Positions 1 through 5,118 of a stretch of 5,118 nt of DNA are shown piece after piece. Origin of the DNA: Porticoccaceae bacterium (GTDB lineage Bacteria; Pseudomonadota; Gammaproteobacteria; Pseudomonadales; Porticoccaceae); NCBI GenBank assembly GCA_017858295.1, contig JAFMBU010000129.1, positions 1-5,118 of the forward strand, in the 5' to 3' direction. A model generated the notes under the pieces. That model ran no database searches. It saw only the letters and a list, made by a program, of their open reading frames with translations, and was not told where the DNA came from. The position numbers were made by a program, and so were the translations under genes. The first letter of the stretch is position 1. Every line of letters starts with the position of its first letter.

Positions 1-39
1 CTGTTTACCCCGGCTGTTTACTCTGAGTAAGGGCCGTAT
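1..39. other. Window-edge intergenic fragment, no supported gene
   Basis: This short stretch lies beyond the stop codon of the M23 peptidase gene. It holds the direct repeat CTGTTTAC at 1-8 and 14-21, and a perfect 13-base palindrome TTACTC-T-GAGTAA at 18-30. No T-run follows the palindrome on the minus strand, so it is not a convincing terminator for the peptidase gene. The plus strand, read from base 1, is open to a TAA at 28-30, so the tail of a convergent gene is possible. Nine codons are too few to identify anything. Confidence 0.4.
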
Positions 40-921
40 TTATTGCGCAGGAGATTGCGCCGGAAAGGATTCTAGAACCAGCGCCGGATCTATGCGCTGG
101 TTGCGCCAGTTCATACGCCAGTCGAGATGTGGACCTGTGGCTCGCCCAGTGGATCCAACTCGCGCTATGGGCTCAGCCTGCTGCACTCGATGACCTTCTT
201 CCACTAGTATCTCGCTGAGATGCAAAAAGCTTGAGGAGAGACCATGGCCATGATCAATAATTAAGGTACCACCGGAATAGAACAGATCATTATGAGCCAT
301 ACGCACAACCCCAGCTGCAGGCGCTTTTACAATGGTGCCAGTAGACGCTGCGTAATCGAGACCGTAATGGGGGCTTTTCGGGACGCCGTTATAATATCGC
401 TGGCTGCCATAGACTCCGGTAATCGGACCCTCCAATGGCTTGATAAAGCCGGACAGGAAATCGGTTTTGTCGCTTACCAGGCGGCGCGCCTGAACAACTA
501 GAGCAGAGTCAGACTGAATGCGCTGCAATTGCCCAGCTGGAGGTTCCACCGTGCGCTGGGGCACGCCCTCAACTTTCTGGATAGTGTAATTGCGCGCGGC
601 AACCCTAAACGCTTCCGTCGTCTTGACACCCGTCAGATCGGTCACCACAAAGGTAGAAGTCGCTGGCGCATTGCGACCCAGACCAAACAGAAACTGGCCG
701 TCAGCAGTGGTTTTAATCATCTGCCCCTGATGGCTAAGGGTGGTACCTGGTTCAACCTGCCCCAAGAGCAAACTCCCCTGCTGCCAACTGCCGTGCCATT
801 TGATCAACGGCTTGTTAACAAGTGCCTCGGTAATAGGTGCATCGACACTGGCCCGAGGCACGGAGGCAAAAATCAGGCTGATCAACAACACAGCAAATTG
901 AGAGTAGGATGGACGTCGCAT
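40..921 (-). CDS. Secreted M23 (LytM-type) peptidase family protein with HLD variant motif
   Basis: This 293-residue protein belongs to the M23/LytM family, whose members cut peptide cross-links in peptidoglycan or act as regulators of such enzymes. Residues 1 to about 24 form a signal peptide (two Arg, then hydrophobic VLLISLIFAS), so it acts in the periplasm. Residues 30-125 look like a beta-rich N-terminal domain. The M23 domain spans about 160-285: GxYGSQRYYNG, then H185-YGL-D189 (the HxxxD zinc motif), the core APAAGVV and IIDHGHGL, H234 (FLHLS), and GSTGRATGPHLDW with H265. The usual HxH ends here in Asp (D267), so the third zinc ligand is changed. Activity is therefore uncertain: Asp may bind metal, or the protein may be a non-catalytic regulator. 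The ATG has a modest AGGG eight bases upstream. It lies 45 bp downstream of the DUF6491 gene on the same strand, so co-transcription is likely. Family assignment is firm; substrate and activity are inference. Confidence 0.93.
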   Translation of the reverse strand: MRRPSYSQFAVLLISLIFASVPRASVDAPITEALVNKPLIKWHGSWQQGSLLLGQVEPGTTLSHQGQMIKTTADGQFLFGLGRNAPATSTFVVTDLTGVKTTEAFRVAARNYTIQKVEGVPQRTVEPPAGQLQRIQSDSALVVQARRLVSDKTDFLSGFIKPLEGPITGVYGSQRYYNGVPKSPHYGLDYAASTGTIVKAPAAGVVRMAHNDLFYSGGTLIIDHGHGLSSSFLHLSEILVEEGHRVQQAEPIARVGSTGRATGPHLDWRMNWRNQRIDPALVLESFPAQSPAQ

Positions 922-966
922 TTACAGGGCCCTAGACAAATCCACCAGAGCCTGGGGTATTGTCAG

Positions 967-1458
967 TTAGTCGATGTCTTTTTCCAGTACCGGCTCTTCA
1001 AGCGCCACAAAGGCCTCAATACTGGCGATACGACAACTATAGCCTGAACCTCCCATCACCGAAAGTCGATCGAAGCGGGCGCACAGTCTGCTACCACTTC
1101 GATAACTCACATAACCGGAACGTTTAATGCCAGGGCATTCTGTCTGCAGACGCAAAATCGCAGTTTTTTTACCGTACATGGTCACAAGTGCAGTTTTATC
1201 ATCAATAAATTTAATCCGTTTTATGCGACTCGATGACACGCAACCATTGCGAACTTTCCAACCGGCAGAACCGGCCTCTTGATCGATGGCTTTAATTTGG
1301 TCAGATAATGATTTTTCCGCGCTTTCAGTGGCAATGGCAGGCGCAGAGTTATCTGTAGTGGCTTCGGAATGACTGTCAGCAGAGTAACTGACAGCGCTGA
1401 CTAAAAAGATGCTAAACAGGAAATAGACTAGGGATAAAGGGTATTTTATTACGTTCAT
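967..1458 (-). CDS. Secreted DUF6491 family protein of unknown function
   Basis: This 163-residue exported protein has no known role. The N-terminus (MNVIKYPLSLVYFLFSIFLV) is a signal peptide, with probable cleavage near S26/A27. A Ser/Thr/Ala-rich linker covers about 28-50. The conserved domain runs from about 70 to 150: NGCVSSSRIKRIKFIDDKTA, a basic strand, TECPG, a Tyr/Ser stretch, RLCARFD, and SCRIASIEAF. This pattern matches the DUF6491 family as I know it. The four cysteines (C73, C108, C126, C142) could form two disulfides after export. I chose the ATG at 1456-1458 because GGAGGT sits four bases before it. An in-frame ATG four codons earlier (1470) overlaps that ribosome site and has none of its own; using it would give 167 residues. 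The gene is first in a likely pair with the M23 peptidase, which hints at an envelope role, but that is inference. Confidence 0.8.
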   Translation of the reverse strand: MNVIKYPLSLVYFLFSIFLVSAVSYSADSHSEATTDNSAPAIATESAEKSLSDQIKAIDQEAGSAGWKVRNGCVSSSRIKRIKFIDDKTALVTMYGKKTAILRLQTECPGIKRSGYVSYRSGSRLCARFDRLSVMGGSGYSCRIASIEAFVALEEPVLEKDID

Positions 1459-1462
1459 CTTG

Positions 1463-1468
1463 ACCTCC
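1463..1468 (-). promoter_or_regulatory. Ribosome binding site deciding the DUF6491 start
   Basis: The minus strand reads GGAGGT here, a near-complete Shine-Dalgarno core, four bases before the ATG at 1458. It overlaps the upstream in-frame ATG at 1470, which therefore could not use it. This supports the shorter protein. Confidence 0.75.
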
Positions 1469-1504
1469 ATGGCGAGATGAAGAGAGGCCAGTTCAATAGA
1501 ACCA

Positions 1505-1534
1505 TTGACGGCCTATCTATAGAGGCACTACAGT
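1505..1534 (+). promoter_or_regulatory. Candidate sigma-70 promoter for the YheT-type hydrolase
   Basis: A TTGACG hexamer (5 of 6 to consensus) at 1505-1510 is followed, after 18 bases, by TACAGT (4 of 6) at 1529-1534. This would give a start near 1541 and a leader of about 30 bases before the ATG at 1570. The region lies in the divergent gap between the hydrolase and the DUF6491 gene. The call rests on motif matching only. I saw no comparably good promoter for the minus-strand gene in this gap. Confidence 0.35.
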
Positions 1535-1569
1535 CCTCTTATTCACTAAAATAATACTCACGTATATAT

Positions 1570-2544
1570 ATGACTCAGAACAGCCGCTTTACCCCACCCT
1601 CAATGCTAAAAAACCCTCATATACAGAGTATTTTGAACAGCCTTGGGCCAAGAAAAATTCGCGCTAAGCGGCTGACTAAAAAGTTAGACAGCGAAATGTT
1701 AACTCTTACTGCAAAGGATGGGACGCGTTTACTGGCTGAGTATGATCGCAGTCAAACCCCTAACCACAGCCTGATTGTTCTGATTCATGGCTGGGAGGGC
1801 TCGAGCCAATCCGCTTACCAAGTGACCACTGCCAACTATCTATTAAAGCAGGGCTTTGATGTACTGCGGCTAAATCTGCGCGATCACGGCGACAGTCATC
1901 ATCTTAACTTTGAATTATTTAATTCGACCATGACCAATGAGGTGGCTGAGGCAATCGCCTGCTTCTTTGAAACCCATACCTATGAAAAGCGTTTTTTGGC
2001 TGGATTTTCACTGGGCGGAAACTTTACTCTGCGCATTGCCGCCGATCACGGCAGCAGCTTAGGGCTAACGGCCGCTGCAGCCATCTGCCCTCCAGTAGAT
2101 CCTACCAATGCTATGACAGCGCTGGAAAACACACTGTTTATCTATGAGCGCTATTTCTTTTATCGCTGGTCCAAGTCCCTGCGCAAAAAAATTGCTCACT
2201 TCCCTGAACATGGGTTCGAGCATATTTTAAATAGCGCGCGCACCATTGAGGATATGAATAGTTTCTTTATTGATCGGCATACGCCCTTCGAAGATGCCAA
2301 GAGTTATTTTGAAGCCTACTCACTTATTGGCGATAGACTACAGGCCCTTGCTGTACCGGCTTATCTGATTGCCTCAGAGGATGATCCGATTATTCCGGTG
2401 GAAGATTTACAACAGATAAATTGCCCAGAAAAACTGTCGATTGAGTTGCAGGAGTACGGGGGCCACTGCGGCTTTATTAAAAATTTATCAGCCCATAGCT
2501 GGGTAGAGAACCGCCTAGTGGATTTGTTTCGCGGCTACCTCTGA
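1570..2544 (+). CDS. Alpha/beta hydrolase, YheT family
   Basis: This is a 324-residue cytoplasmic alpha/beta hydrolase of the YheT/UPF0017 group (related to eukaryotic ABHD1/2/3), about the usual length. The N-terminal signature FTPPSMLKNPHIQSIL (residues 7-22) is typical of the group. The fold follows: LIHGWEGSS (71-79, oxyanion region), LRLNLRDHGDS (99-109), the nucleophile elbow GFSLGGN (145-151, Ser147), the acid in ASEDDPIIP (D271 or D272), and the catalytic His in YGGHCGF (H299). All triad residues are present, so it should be an active hydrolase, probably on an ester or lipid; the substrate is unknown. No signal peptide is seen. The ATG has no clear Shine-Dalgarno sequence, and a second in-frame ATG at 1603 has none either. 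I kept the first because the conserved N-terminal signature begins before the second. It ends 33 bp from the convergent recX stop. Confidence 0.92.
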   Translation: MTQNSRFTPPSMLKNPHIQSILNSLGPRKIRAKRLTKKLDSEMLTLTAKDGTRLLAEYDRSQTPNHSLIVLIHGWEGSSQSAYQVTTANYLLKQGFDVLRLNLRDHGDSHHLNFELFNSTMTNEVAEAIACFFETHTYEKRFLAGFSLGGNFTLRIAADHGSSLGLTAAAAICPPVDPTNAMTALENTLFIYERYFFYRWSKSLRKKIAHFPEHGFEHILNSARTIEDMNSFFIDRHTPFEDAKSYFEAYSLIGDRLQALAVPAYLIASEDDPIIPVEDLQQINCPEKLSIELQEYGGHCGFIKNLSAHSWVENRLVDLFRGYL

Positions 2545-2577
2545 AGACAAGGCGGTGGATCGCTTGATCAATAGTGG

Positions 2578-3075
2578 TTAATCAAAAAAATCGGCTTCGC
2601 CCGCAGACTCATCTAGACAGCCGGCGAGCGCATATTTGATCTGGTCATAGCTAAAACCGCGATATTGTAAAAAGCGCATGCGCTTAGCTGTCTCTCTCTG
2701 ATCTGCCGCCTGCCGTCGGCCAAATTTTCGCTGCGCTACCTCTCGAGCCAAGGTCATCCAGTCCACATCTGCTTCGTCCAAAGTCTGCCCCACCAGTTCG
2801 TCCGCAATGCCCTTCTGGCGAATATCTTGACGAATACGGGTTAGACCATGGCCGCGCAATATTCGCGAACGCACAAAGGCTTCAGCAAAGCGCACATCGG
2901 ATTGCAACCCTTCATCGGCCAGGCGTTGCAAGACATCGTCAATGGCACTGTGTTCATCAAAGCGCTTACTTAGCTTAGTGGCCAGTTCAGCTCGTGAGTA
3001 ATCGCGACCTGTCAGCAGGCCCATTGCGTAATTACGCATCTTAGCCGGAGTAATATCTGCAGGAGCATCTAGCAT
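2578..3075 (-). CDS. recX: RecX, regulator of RecA
   Basis: RecX binds RecA filaments and blocks their extension, limiting recombinase and SOS co-protease activity in the cytoplasm. The 165-residue protein has the family's repeated three-helix layout. Landmarks are AMGLLTGRDYSRAELATKL (17-35), DVRFAEAFVRSRILRGHGLTRIRQDIRQKGI (60-90), and KRMRFLQYRGFSYDQIKYAL (131-150). The length fits bacterial RecX. It lies 110 bp downstream of recA on the same strand, with a strong terminator between them, so expression probably depends on read-through or on a weak promoter I cannot identify. The ATG at 3075 has no visible Shine-Dalgarno sequence, and an in-frame TAG lies closely upstream with no other ATG between, so this is the longest start. 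The next in-frame ATG (codon 13) also lacks one. Confidence 0.95.
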   Translation of the reverse strand: MLDAPADITPAKMRNYAMGLLTGRDYSRAELATKLSKRFDEHSAIDDVLQRLADEGLQSDVRFAEAFVRSRILRGHGLTRIRQDIRQKGIADELVGQTLDEADVDWMTLAREVAQRKFGRRQAADQRETAKRMRFLQYRGFSYDQIKYALAGCLDESAGEADFFD

Positions 3076-3079
3076 AGCG

Positions 3080-3116
3080 GTGTATTTACCATTCTATTTC
3101 TAAATCGCGAATACAC
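3080..3116 (-). repeat. Inverted repeat in the recX leader
   Basis: Seven-base arms GTGTATT (3080-3086) and AATACAC (3110-3116) are perfect reverse complements, separated by 23 bases. On the recX-sense strand the stem ends four bases before the recX ATG, at the place where a ribosome binding site would be expected and none is seen. It could be an RNA hairpin that weakens translation or an operator. Arms this short can also occur by chance. Confidence 0.4.
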
Positions 3117-3140
3117 AAAAAGCGCCCAGGGGCGCTTTTT
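3117..3140 (-). terminator. Rho-independent terminator after recA (symmetrical)
   Basis: The arms AAAAAGCGCC (3117-3126) and GGCGCTTTTT (3131-3140) pair perfectly around a four-base loop. The GC-rich core is flanked by A and T runs, so the hairpin could end transcription in either direction. It lies 45 bp past the recA stop and 41 bp before the recX ATG. It fits the terminator known between recA and recX in other gammaproteobacteria, which lets only a fraction of recA transcripts reach recX. Confidence 0.9.
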
Positions 3141-3185
3141 GCTTAATCATGATCAACTCTGTTTCCGAGACAGACAAACCGAGAG

Positions 3186-4223
3186 TTACTCCTCAGTTGC
3201 CTTGCCAGCTGACTTCTTATCCGCGACTGGTACTGGAGCACCCATCTCTTTCTCACGGATCATGGCTTCAATCTCAGCCGCAATCTCGGGGTTCTCAGTG
3301 AGGTAAATGCCTACGTTGGCTTTACCTTGACCAATCTTATTGCCCTTGTAAGCGTACCAGGCACCGGATTTATCGATCAGGCCATTTTTAACACCCAGAT
3401 CAACCAGCTCTCCATTGCGGTTAATACCACGACCATAAAGAATCTGGAATTCAGTTTGTTTGAACGGCGGTGCAACTTTGTTTTTTACCACTTTAACCCG
3501 GGTTTCATTGCCGACAATCTCGTCACCATCTTTAACCGCTCCAATGCGACGAATATCCAAGCGCACAGAGGAGTAAAACTTCAGCGCGTTACCACCAGTG
3601 GTGGTCTCTGGGTTGCCAAACATCACACCAATCTTCATGCGGATCTGGTTGATAAAGATAACCAGGCAGTTAGCGTTTTTAATATTACCGGTCAGTTTAC
3701 GCAGCGCCTGAGACATCAGTCGAGCTTGCAGGCCAACGTGGTGGTCGCCCATATCGCCTTCGATTTCCGCCCTTGGGGTCAGTGCCGCCACCGAGTCAAC
3801 AACCAGTACATCACAGGCGCCGGAGCGGACTAACATATCGGTTACTTCCAGAGCTTGCTCACCAGTATCCGGCTGTGAAACGATCAGGTCATCGACCACA
3901 ACCCCCAACTTCTCTGCATACTCAGGATCCAATGCATGCTCTGCGTCAATAAAGGCACAGGTTCCGCCGGCCTTTTGCGCTTCGGCAATAACTTGCAGGG
4001 TCAATGTGGTTTTACCCGATGATTCAGGACCATAGATCTCAACGATACGCCCTTTCGGCAAGCCGCCAATGCCAAGCGCAATATCCAGCCCCAGAGAACC
4101 AGTAGAAATAGCAGGAATTGCCTGACGGGTGCCTTCACCCATGCGCATTACAGTGCCTTTACCAAACTGGCGCTCAATTTGCCCCAGTGCGGCTTCTAGT
4201 GCTTTAGACTTGTTCGCATCCAT
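3186..4223 (-). CDS. recA: RecA recombinase / SOS co-protease
   Basis: RecA polymerises on single-stranded DNA, drives ATP-dependent strand exchange, and triggers LexA self-cleavage. The 345-residue protein is full length. The N-terminal polymerisation helix (about 1-35) is followed by Walker A GPESSGKT (65-72), catalytic Glu95 (DAEHALDP), Walker B VLVVD ending at D143, loop L1 (about 155-163, EGDMGDHHVG), IFINQIRMKIGVMFGNPETTTGGN with loop L2 (about 194-209), and the signature ALKFYSSVR (213-221). A C-terminal domain with KIGQGKAN and a charged tail ending ATEE completes it. No key residue is missing. The ATG is preceded by GAGGT seven bases upstream. A perfect LexA box lies 61 bp upstream of the start, so the gene should be SOS-induced. 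It is 69 bp downstream of pncC with no terminator between, so read-through from pncC is possible. Internal sequence is closest in style to Pseudomonas-type RecA. Confidence 0.99.
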   Translation of the reverse strand: MDANKSKALEAALGQIERQFGKGTVMRMGEGTRQAIPAISTGSLGLDIALGIGGLPKGRIVEIYGPESSGKTTLTLQVIAEAQKAGGTCAFIDAEHALDPEYAEKLGVVVDDLIVSQPDTGEQALEVTDMLVRSGACDVLVVDSVAALTPRAEIEGDMGDHHVGLQARLMSQALRKLTGNIKNANCLVIFINQIRMKIGVMFGNPETTTGGNALKFYSSVRLDIRRIGAVKDGDEIVGNETRVKVVKNKVAPPFKQTEFQILYGRGINRNGELVDLGVKNGLIDKSGAWYAYKGNKIGQGKANVGIYLTENPEIAAEIEAMIREKEMGAPVPVADKKSAGKATEE

Positions 4224-4230
4224 TGTTGTG

Positions 4231-4235
4231 ACCTC
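4231..4235 (-). promoter_or_regulatory. recA ribosome binding site
   Basis: The minus strand reads GAGGT, seven bases before the recA ATG. The spacing and match are good and support the annotated start. Confidence 0.7.
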
Positions 4236-4284
4236 GAGATAAATTCAATTAGATTAAGTTGGCAGCCATAGAAAAGACCATCAA

Positions 4285-4300
4285 CTGTATGGTTATACAG
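4285..4300 (-). promoter_or_regulatory. LexA-binding SOS box upstream of recA
   Basis: The sequence is a perfect CTGT-N8-ACAG element; the symmetry extends to ACTGTAT and ATACAGT arms over 4284-4301. This matches the gammaproteobacterial LexA consensus and the position expected for recA. It overlaps the pncC stop codon (4293-4295), so the recA operator lies partly in the end of the upstream gene. I could not place convincing -35 and -10 hexamers. TATAAC within the box and TCTAAT at 4248-4253 are possible -10 elements without good partners. Binding by LexA is inferred from the motif. Confidence 0.92.
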
Positions 4301-4790
4301 TATTACATCCAGTAACCTGATGCAACAGTTCTTGCAGAGAAATTTCGATAGCCTGTTCACGAACCGCGTCGCGATCCCCAGACAGCAAATATTTTTTTGC
4401 GCTGACACCTGCGGGACTCTGCCAGGCGAACCAGACCGTGCCCACAGGTTTGTCGTCGGTGCCGCCACCGGGGCCGGCGATACCACTTATAGCCACAGCA
4501 TAATCTGCATTGGCGGTGGCCGCCGCTCCGGCGACCATGGACCGCACCACTGCTTCGCTCACTGCACCTTGACTGGCTAACATATCCCGGGGCACCCCAA
4601 GCAACCTATGCTTGGCGCTATTGGCATAGGTAACAAATCCGCAGTCAAACCACGTCGAACTGCCGGCCACAGCAGTGATCGCATGGGCAACACCGCCACC
4701 AGTACAGGACTCGGCAGTGGTCACCTTGGCCTCGCATTGTGATAGCGCGGTGCCGAGTTTTTCGGCTAGATAATTTATCGCTTGGCTCAT
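4293..4790 (-). CDS. pncC: Nicotinamide-nucleotide amidohydrolase PncC (CinA C-terminal domain family)
   Basis: PncC deamidates nicotinamide mononucleotide (NMN) to nicotinic acid mononucleotide plus ammonia. It feeds the NAD salvage cycle and removes NMN made by NAD-dependent DNA ligase. The 165-residue stand-alone protein matches the length of E. coli PncC and lacks the N-terminal MoCF-like domain of full CinA. Motifs are TAESCTGG (25-32, with the active-site Ser28), GFVTYANSAKHRLLGV (51-66, Lys60), GAVSEAVV (75-82), and AISGIAGPGGG with KPVGTVWFA (100-122). SGDRDAVREQA (137-147) closes the domain. All expected catalytic motifs are intact. The ATG aligns with known family starts, although no clear Shine-Dalgarno sequence precedes it. 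It is the first gene of a pncC-recA-recX array, a common gammaproteobacterial order. Its last codons overlap the recA SOS box. Confidence 0.96.
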   Translation of the reverse strand: MSQAINYLAEKLGTALSQCEAKVTTAESCTGGGVAHAITAVAGSSTWFDCGFVTYANSAKHRLLGVPRDMLASQGAVSEAVVRSMVAGAAATANADYAVAISGIAGPGGGTDDKPVGTVWFAWQSPAGVSAKKYLLSGDRDAVREQAIEISLQELLHQVTGCNTV

Positions 4791-4925
4791 CGGGGAAGTG
4801 TATCTCGCTTTGTTTTACTCAGACAGCCCTTTCGCGTTAATAGGCTCGCTTTATGACGCAGATGCACGCCGCAAACAAACTCACAGTGAGTCGTGCCGGG
4901 ACTGCATAATTTGCGTCTCAGGTAC

Positions 4926-4931
4926 TATACT
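4926..4931 (+). promoter_or_regulatory. Possible -10 element for mutS
   Basis: TATACT matches five of six -10 consensus bases and lies about 110 bp before the mutS start. No acceptable -35 hexamer is found 16-18 bases upstream and there is no extended TG motif, so this is a weak call. Confidence 0.25.
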
Positions 4932-5027
4932 GTCGCAAGCTTGTCGCCAGATCAGATTGCGAGGATCAGAAAGCGCCTAAAGACTCGCGACACCAGACTG
5001 CCGGATAACGAACGCTCCACTTTAAAC

Positions 5028-5032
5028 AAGGA
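5028..5032 (+). promoter_or_regulatory. mutS ribosome binding site
   Basis: AAGGA lies seven bases before the TTG at 5040. It is the main reason for choosing this TTG as the mutS start, since no ATG is available until codon 10. Confidence 0.65.
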
Positions 5033-5039
5033 CTCAACA

Positions 5040-5118
5040 TTGGCCCAGCAAGAACAGTACACACCGATGATGCAGCAGTTTTTGCGCATCAAGGCAGACC
5101 ACCCCAATGACATTCTGT
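5040..5118 (+). CDS. mutS: DNA mismatch repair protein MutS (N-terminal fragment, runs off the window)
   Basis: Only the first 26 codons are present; the frame is still open at the right edge. After a TTG start, the residues read AQQEQYTPMMQQFLRIKADH followed by PNDIL. TPMMQQxLxxKxxHPxxxL is the hallmark opening of the MutS mismatch-binding domain I, just before the FYRMGDFYE motif that should lie outside the window. MutS recognises mispaired bases and recruits MutL. The TTG start is supported by AAGGA seven bases upstream. The ATG codons at positions 10 and 11 (5067, 5070) fall inside the conserved motif and are unlikely starts. The gene is divergent from pncC, as in Pseudomonas-type genomes. 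Identity is confident despite the short length; whether the gene is intact cannot be seen. Confidence 0.9.
   Translation, partial: MAQQEQYTPMMQQFLRIKADHPNDIL

Larger units (their letters stand above)
4791..5039. other. Divergent pncC/mutS intergenic region
   Basis: This 249-bp gap separates two divergent genes and should hold promoters for both. I see TATACT at 4926-4931 (5 of 6 to a -10) and CATAAT at 4905-4910 on the mutS strand, but neither has a good -35 at normal spacing. On the pncC strand only TATTAA-like matches occur. There is a direct repeat CTCGCTTT at 4804-4811 and 4845-4852, and a palindrome CTCAC-A-GTGAG at 4880-4890. No SOS box, terminator or RNA gene was recognised. A 60-codon open frame here (4798-4980) has no support as a gene. 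Confidence 0.5.

Noticed and set aside
18..30. Palindrome after the M23 gene considered as a terminator
   Set aside because: The realistic stem is about four pairs with no GC-rich core and no following T-run on the relevant strand.
292..501. 69-codon plus-strand open frame
   Set aside because: It is antisense to the catalytic domain of the M23 gene and has no recognisable motif.
529..1047. 172-codon plus-strand open frame
   Set aside because: It lies antisense to the M23 peptidase and DUF6491 genes, both of which have clear domains and signal peptides. The translation resembles no family and has no ribosome site.
2545..2577. Convergent gap checked for a shared terminator
   Set aside because: Only a four-pair GATC/GATC stem is present, with no T-run; not enough to call a terminator.
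3159..3173. CTGT-N7-ACAG element downstream of recA, resembling a second SOS box
   Set aside because: The spacer is seven bases, not eight, so the half-sites would be out of register for LexA, and it lies between the recA stop and its terminator. It is more likely a minor hairpin or chance.
3327..3833. 168-codon plus-strand open frame
   Set aside because: It is the antisense shadow of recA; strong codon constraint on recA explains the open frame.
4196..4486. 96-codon minus-strand open frame across the pncC/recA junction
   Set aside because: It overlaps the ends of two well-supported genes in another frame and spans the SOS box; its sequence has no family features.
4320..4580. 86-codon plus-strand open frame
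   Set aside because: It is antisense to pncC and has no features of a real protein.
4798..4980. 60-codon plus-strand open frame in the pncC/mutS gap
   Set aside because: It starts with GTG without a properly spaced ribosome site, has no recognisable domain, and occupies the region expected to carry the two divergent promoters.

Overview
The window looks like ordinary chromosomal DNA from a gammaproteobacterium of moderate GC content. The best evidence is the RecA protein, which carries the MGDxHVGLQARLMSQALRK and GNIKNANCLVIFINQIRMK stretches typical of Pseudomonas-like lineages. The gene order mutS (divergent) / pncC-recA-recX and a textbook gammaproteobacterial LexA box agree with this. 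A marine Cellvibrionales/Pseudomonadales-type bacterium is my guess, but the sequence does not settle the genus.

Layout from left to right. Positions 1-39 are an edge fragment with no gene I can support. A probable two-gene unit on the minus strand follows: a secreted DUF6491-type protein (967-1458) and, 45 bp downstream of it, a periplasmic M23/LytM-type peptidase (40-921). A divergent gap of about 110 bp separates this unit from a plus-strand alpha/beta hydrolase of the YheT family (1570-2544). The hydrolase converges, with only 33 bp between stops, on a minus-strand block: recX (2578-3075), recA (3186-4223) and pncC (4293-4790), transcribed in the order pncC, recA, recX. A 249-bp divergent gap then leads to the first 26 codons of mutS (5040-5118, running off the right edge).

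Functionally the right half is a DNA-repair neighbourhood. RecA is the recombinase and SOS co-protease, RecX modulates RecA filaments, and MutS recognises mismatches. PncC salvages NMN, the by-product of NAD-dependent DNA ligase. A perfect CTGT-N8-ACAG SOS box lies just upstream of recA and overlaps the pncC stop codon. A strong symmetrical hairpin terminator separates recA from recX, as in other gammaproteobacteria where recX is expressed by read-through. The left half concerns the envelope or is of unknown role, and has no visible functional link to the repair genes.

I found no mobile element, CRISPR array, tRNA, rRNA or unusual gene cassette, and no sign of a new system. The points most worth a second look are the altered zinc-ligand motif (HLD instead of HLH) in the M23 protein, the SOS box embedded in the end of pncC, and the inverted repeat directly before a recX start that has no visible ribosome binding site.
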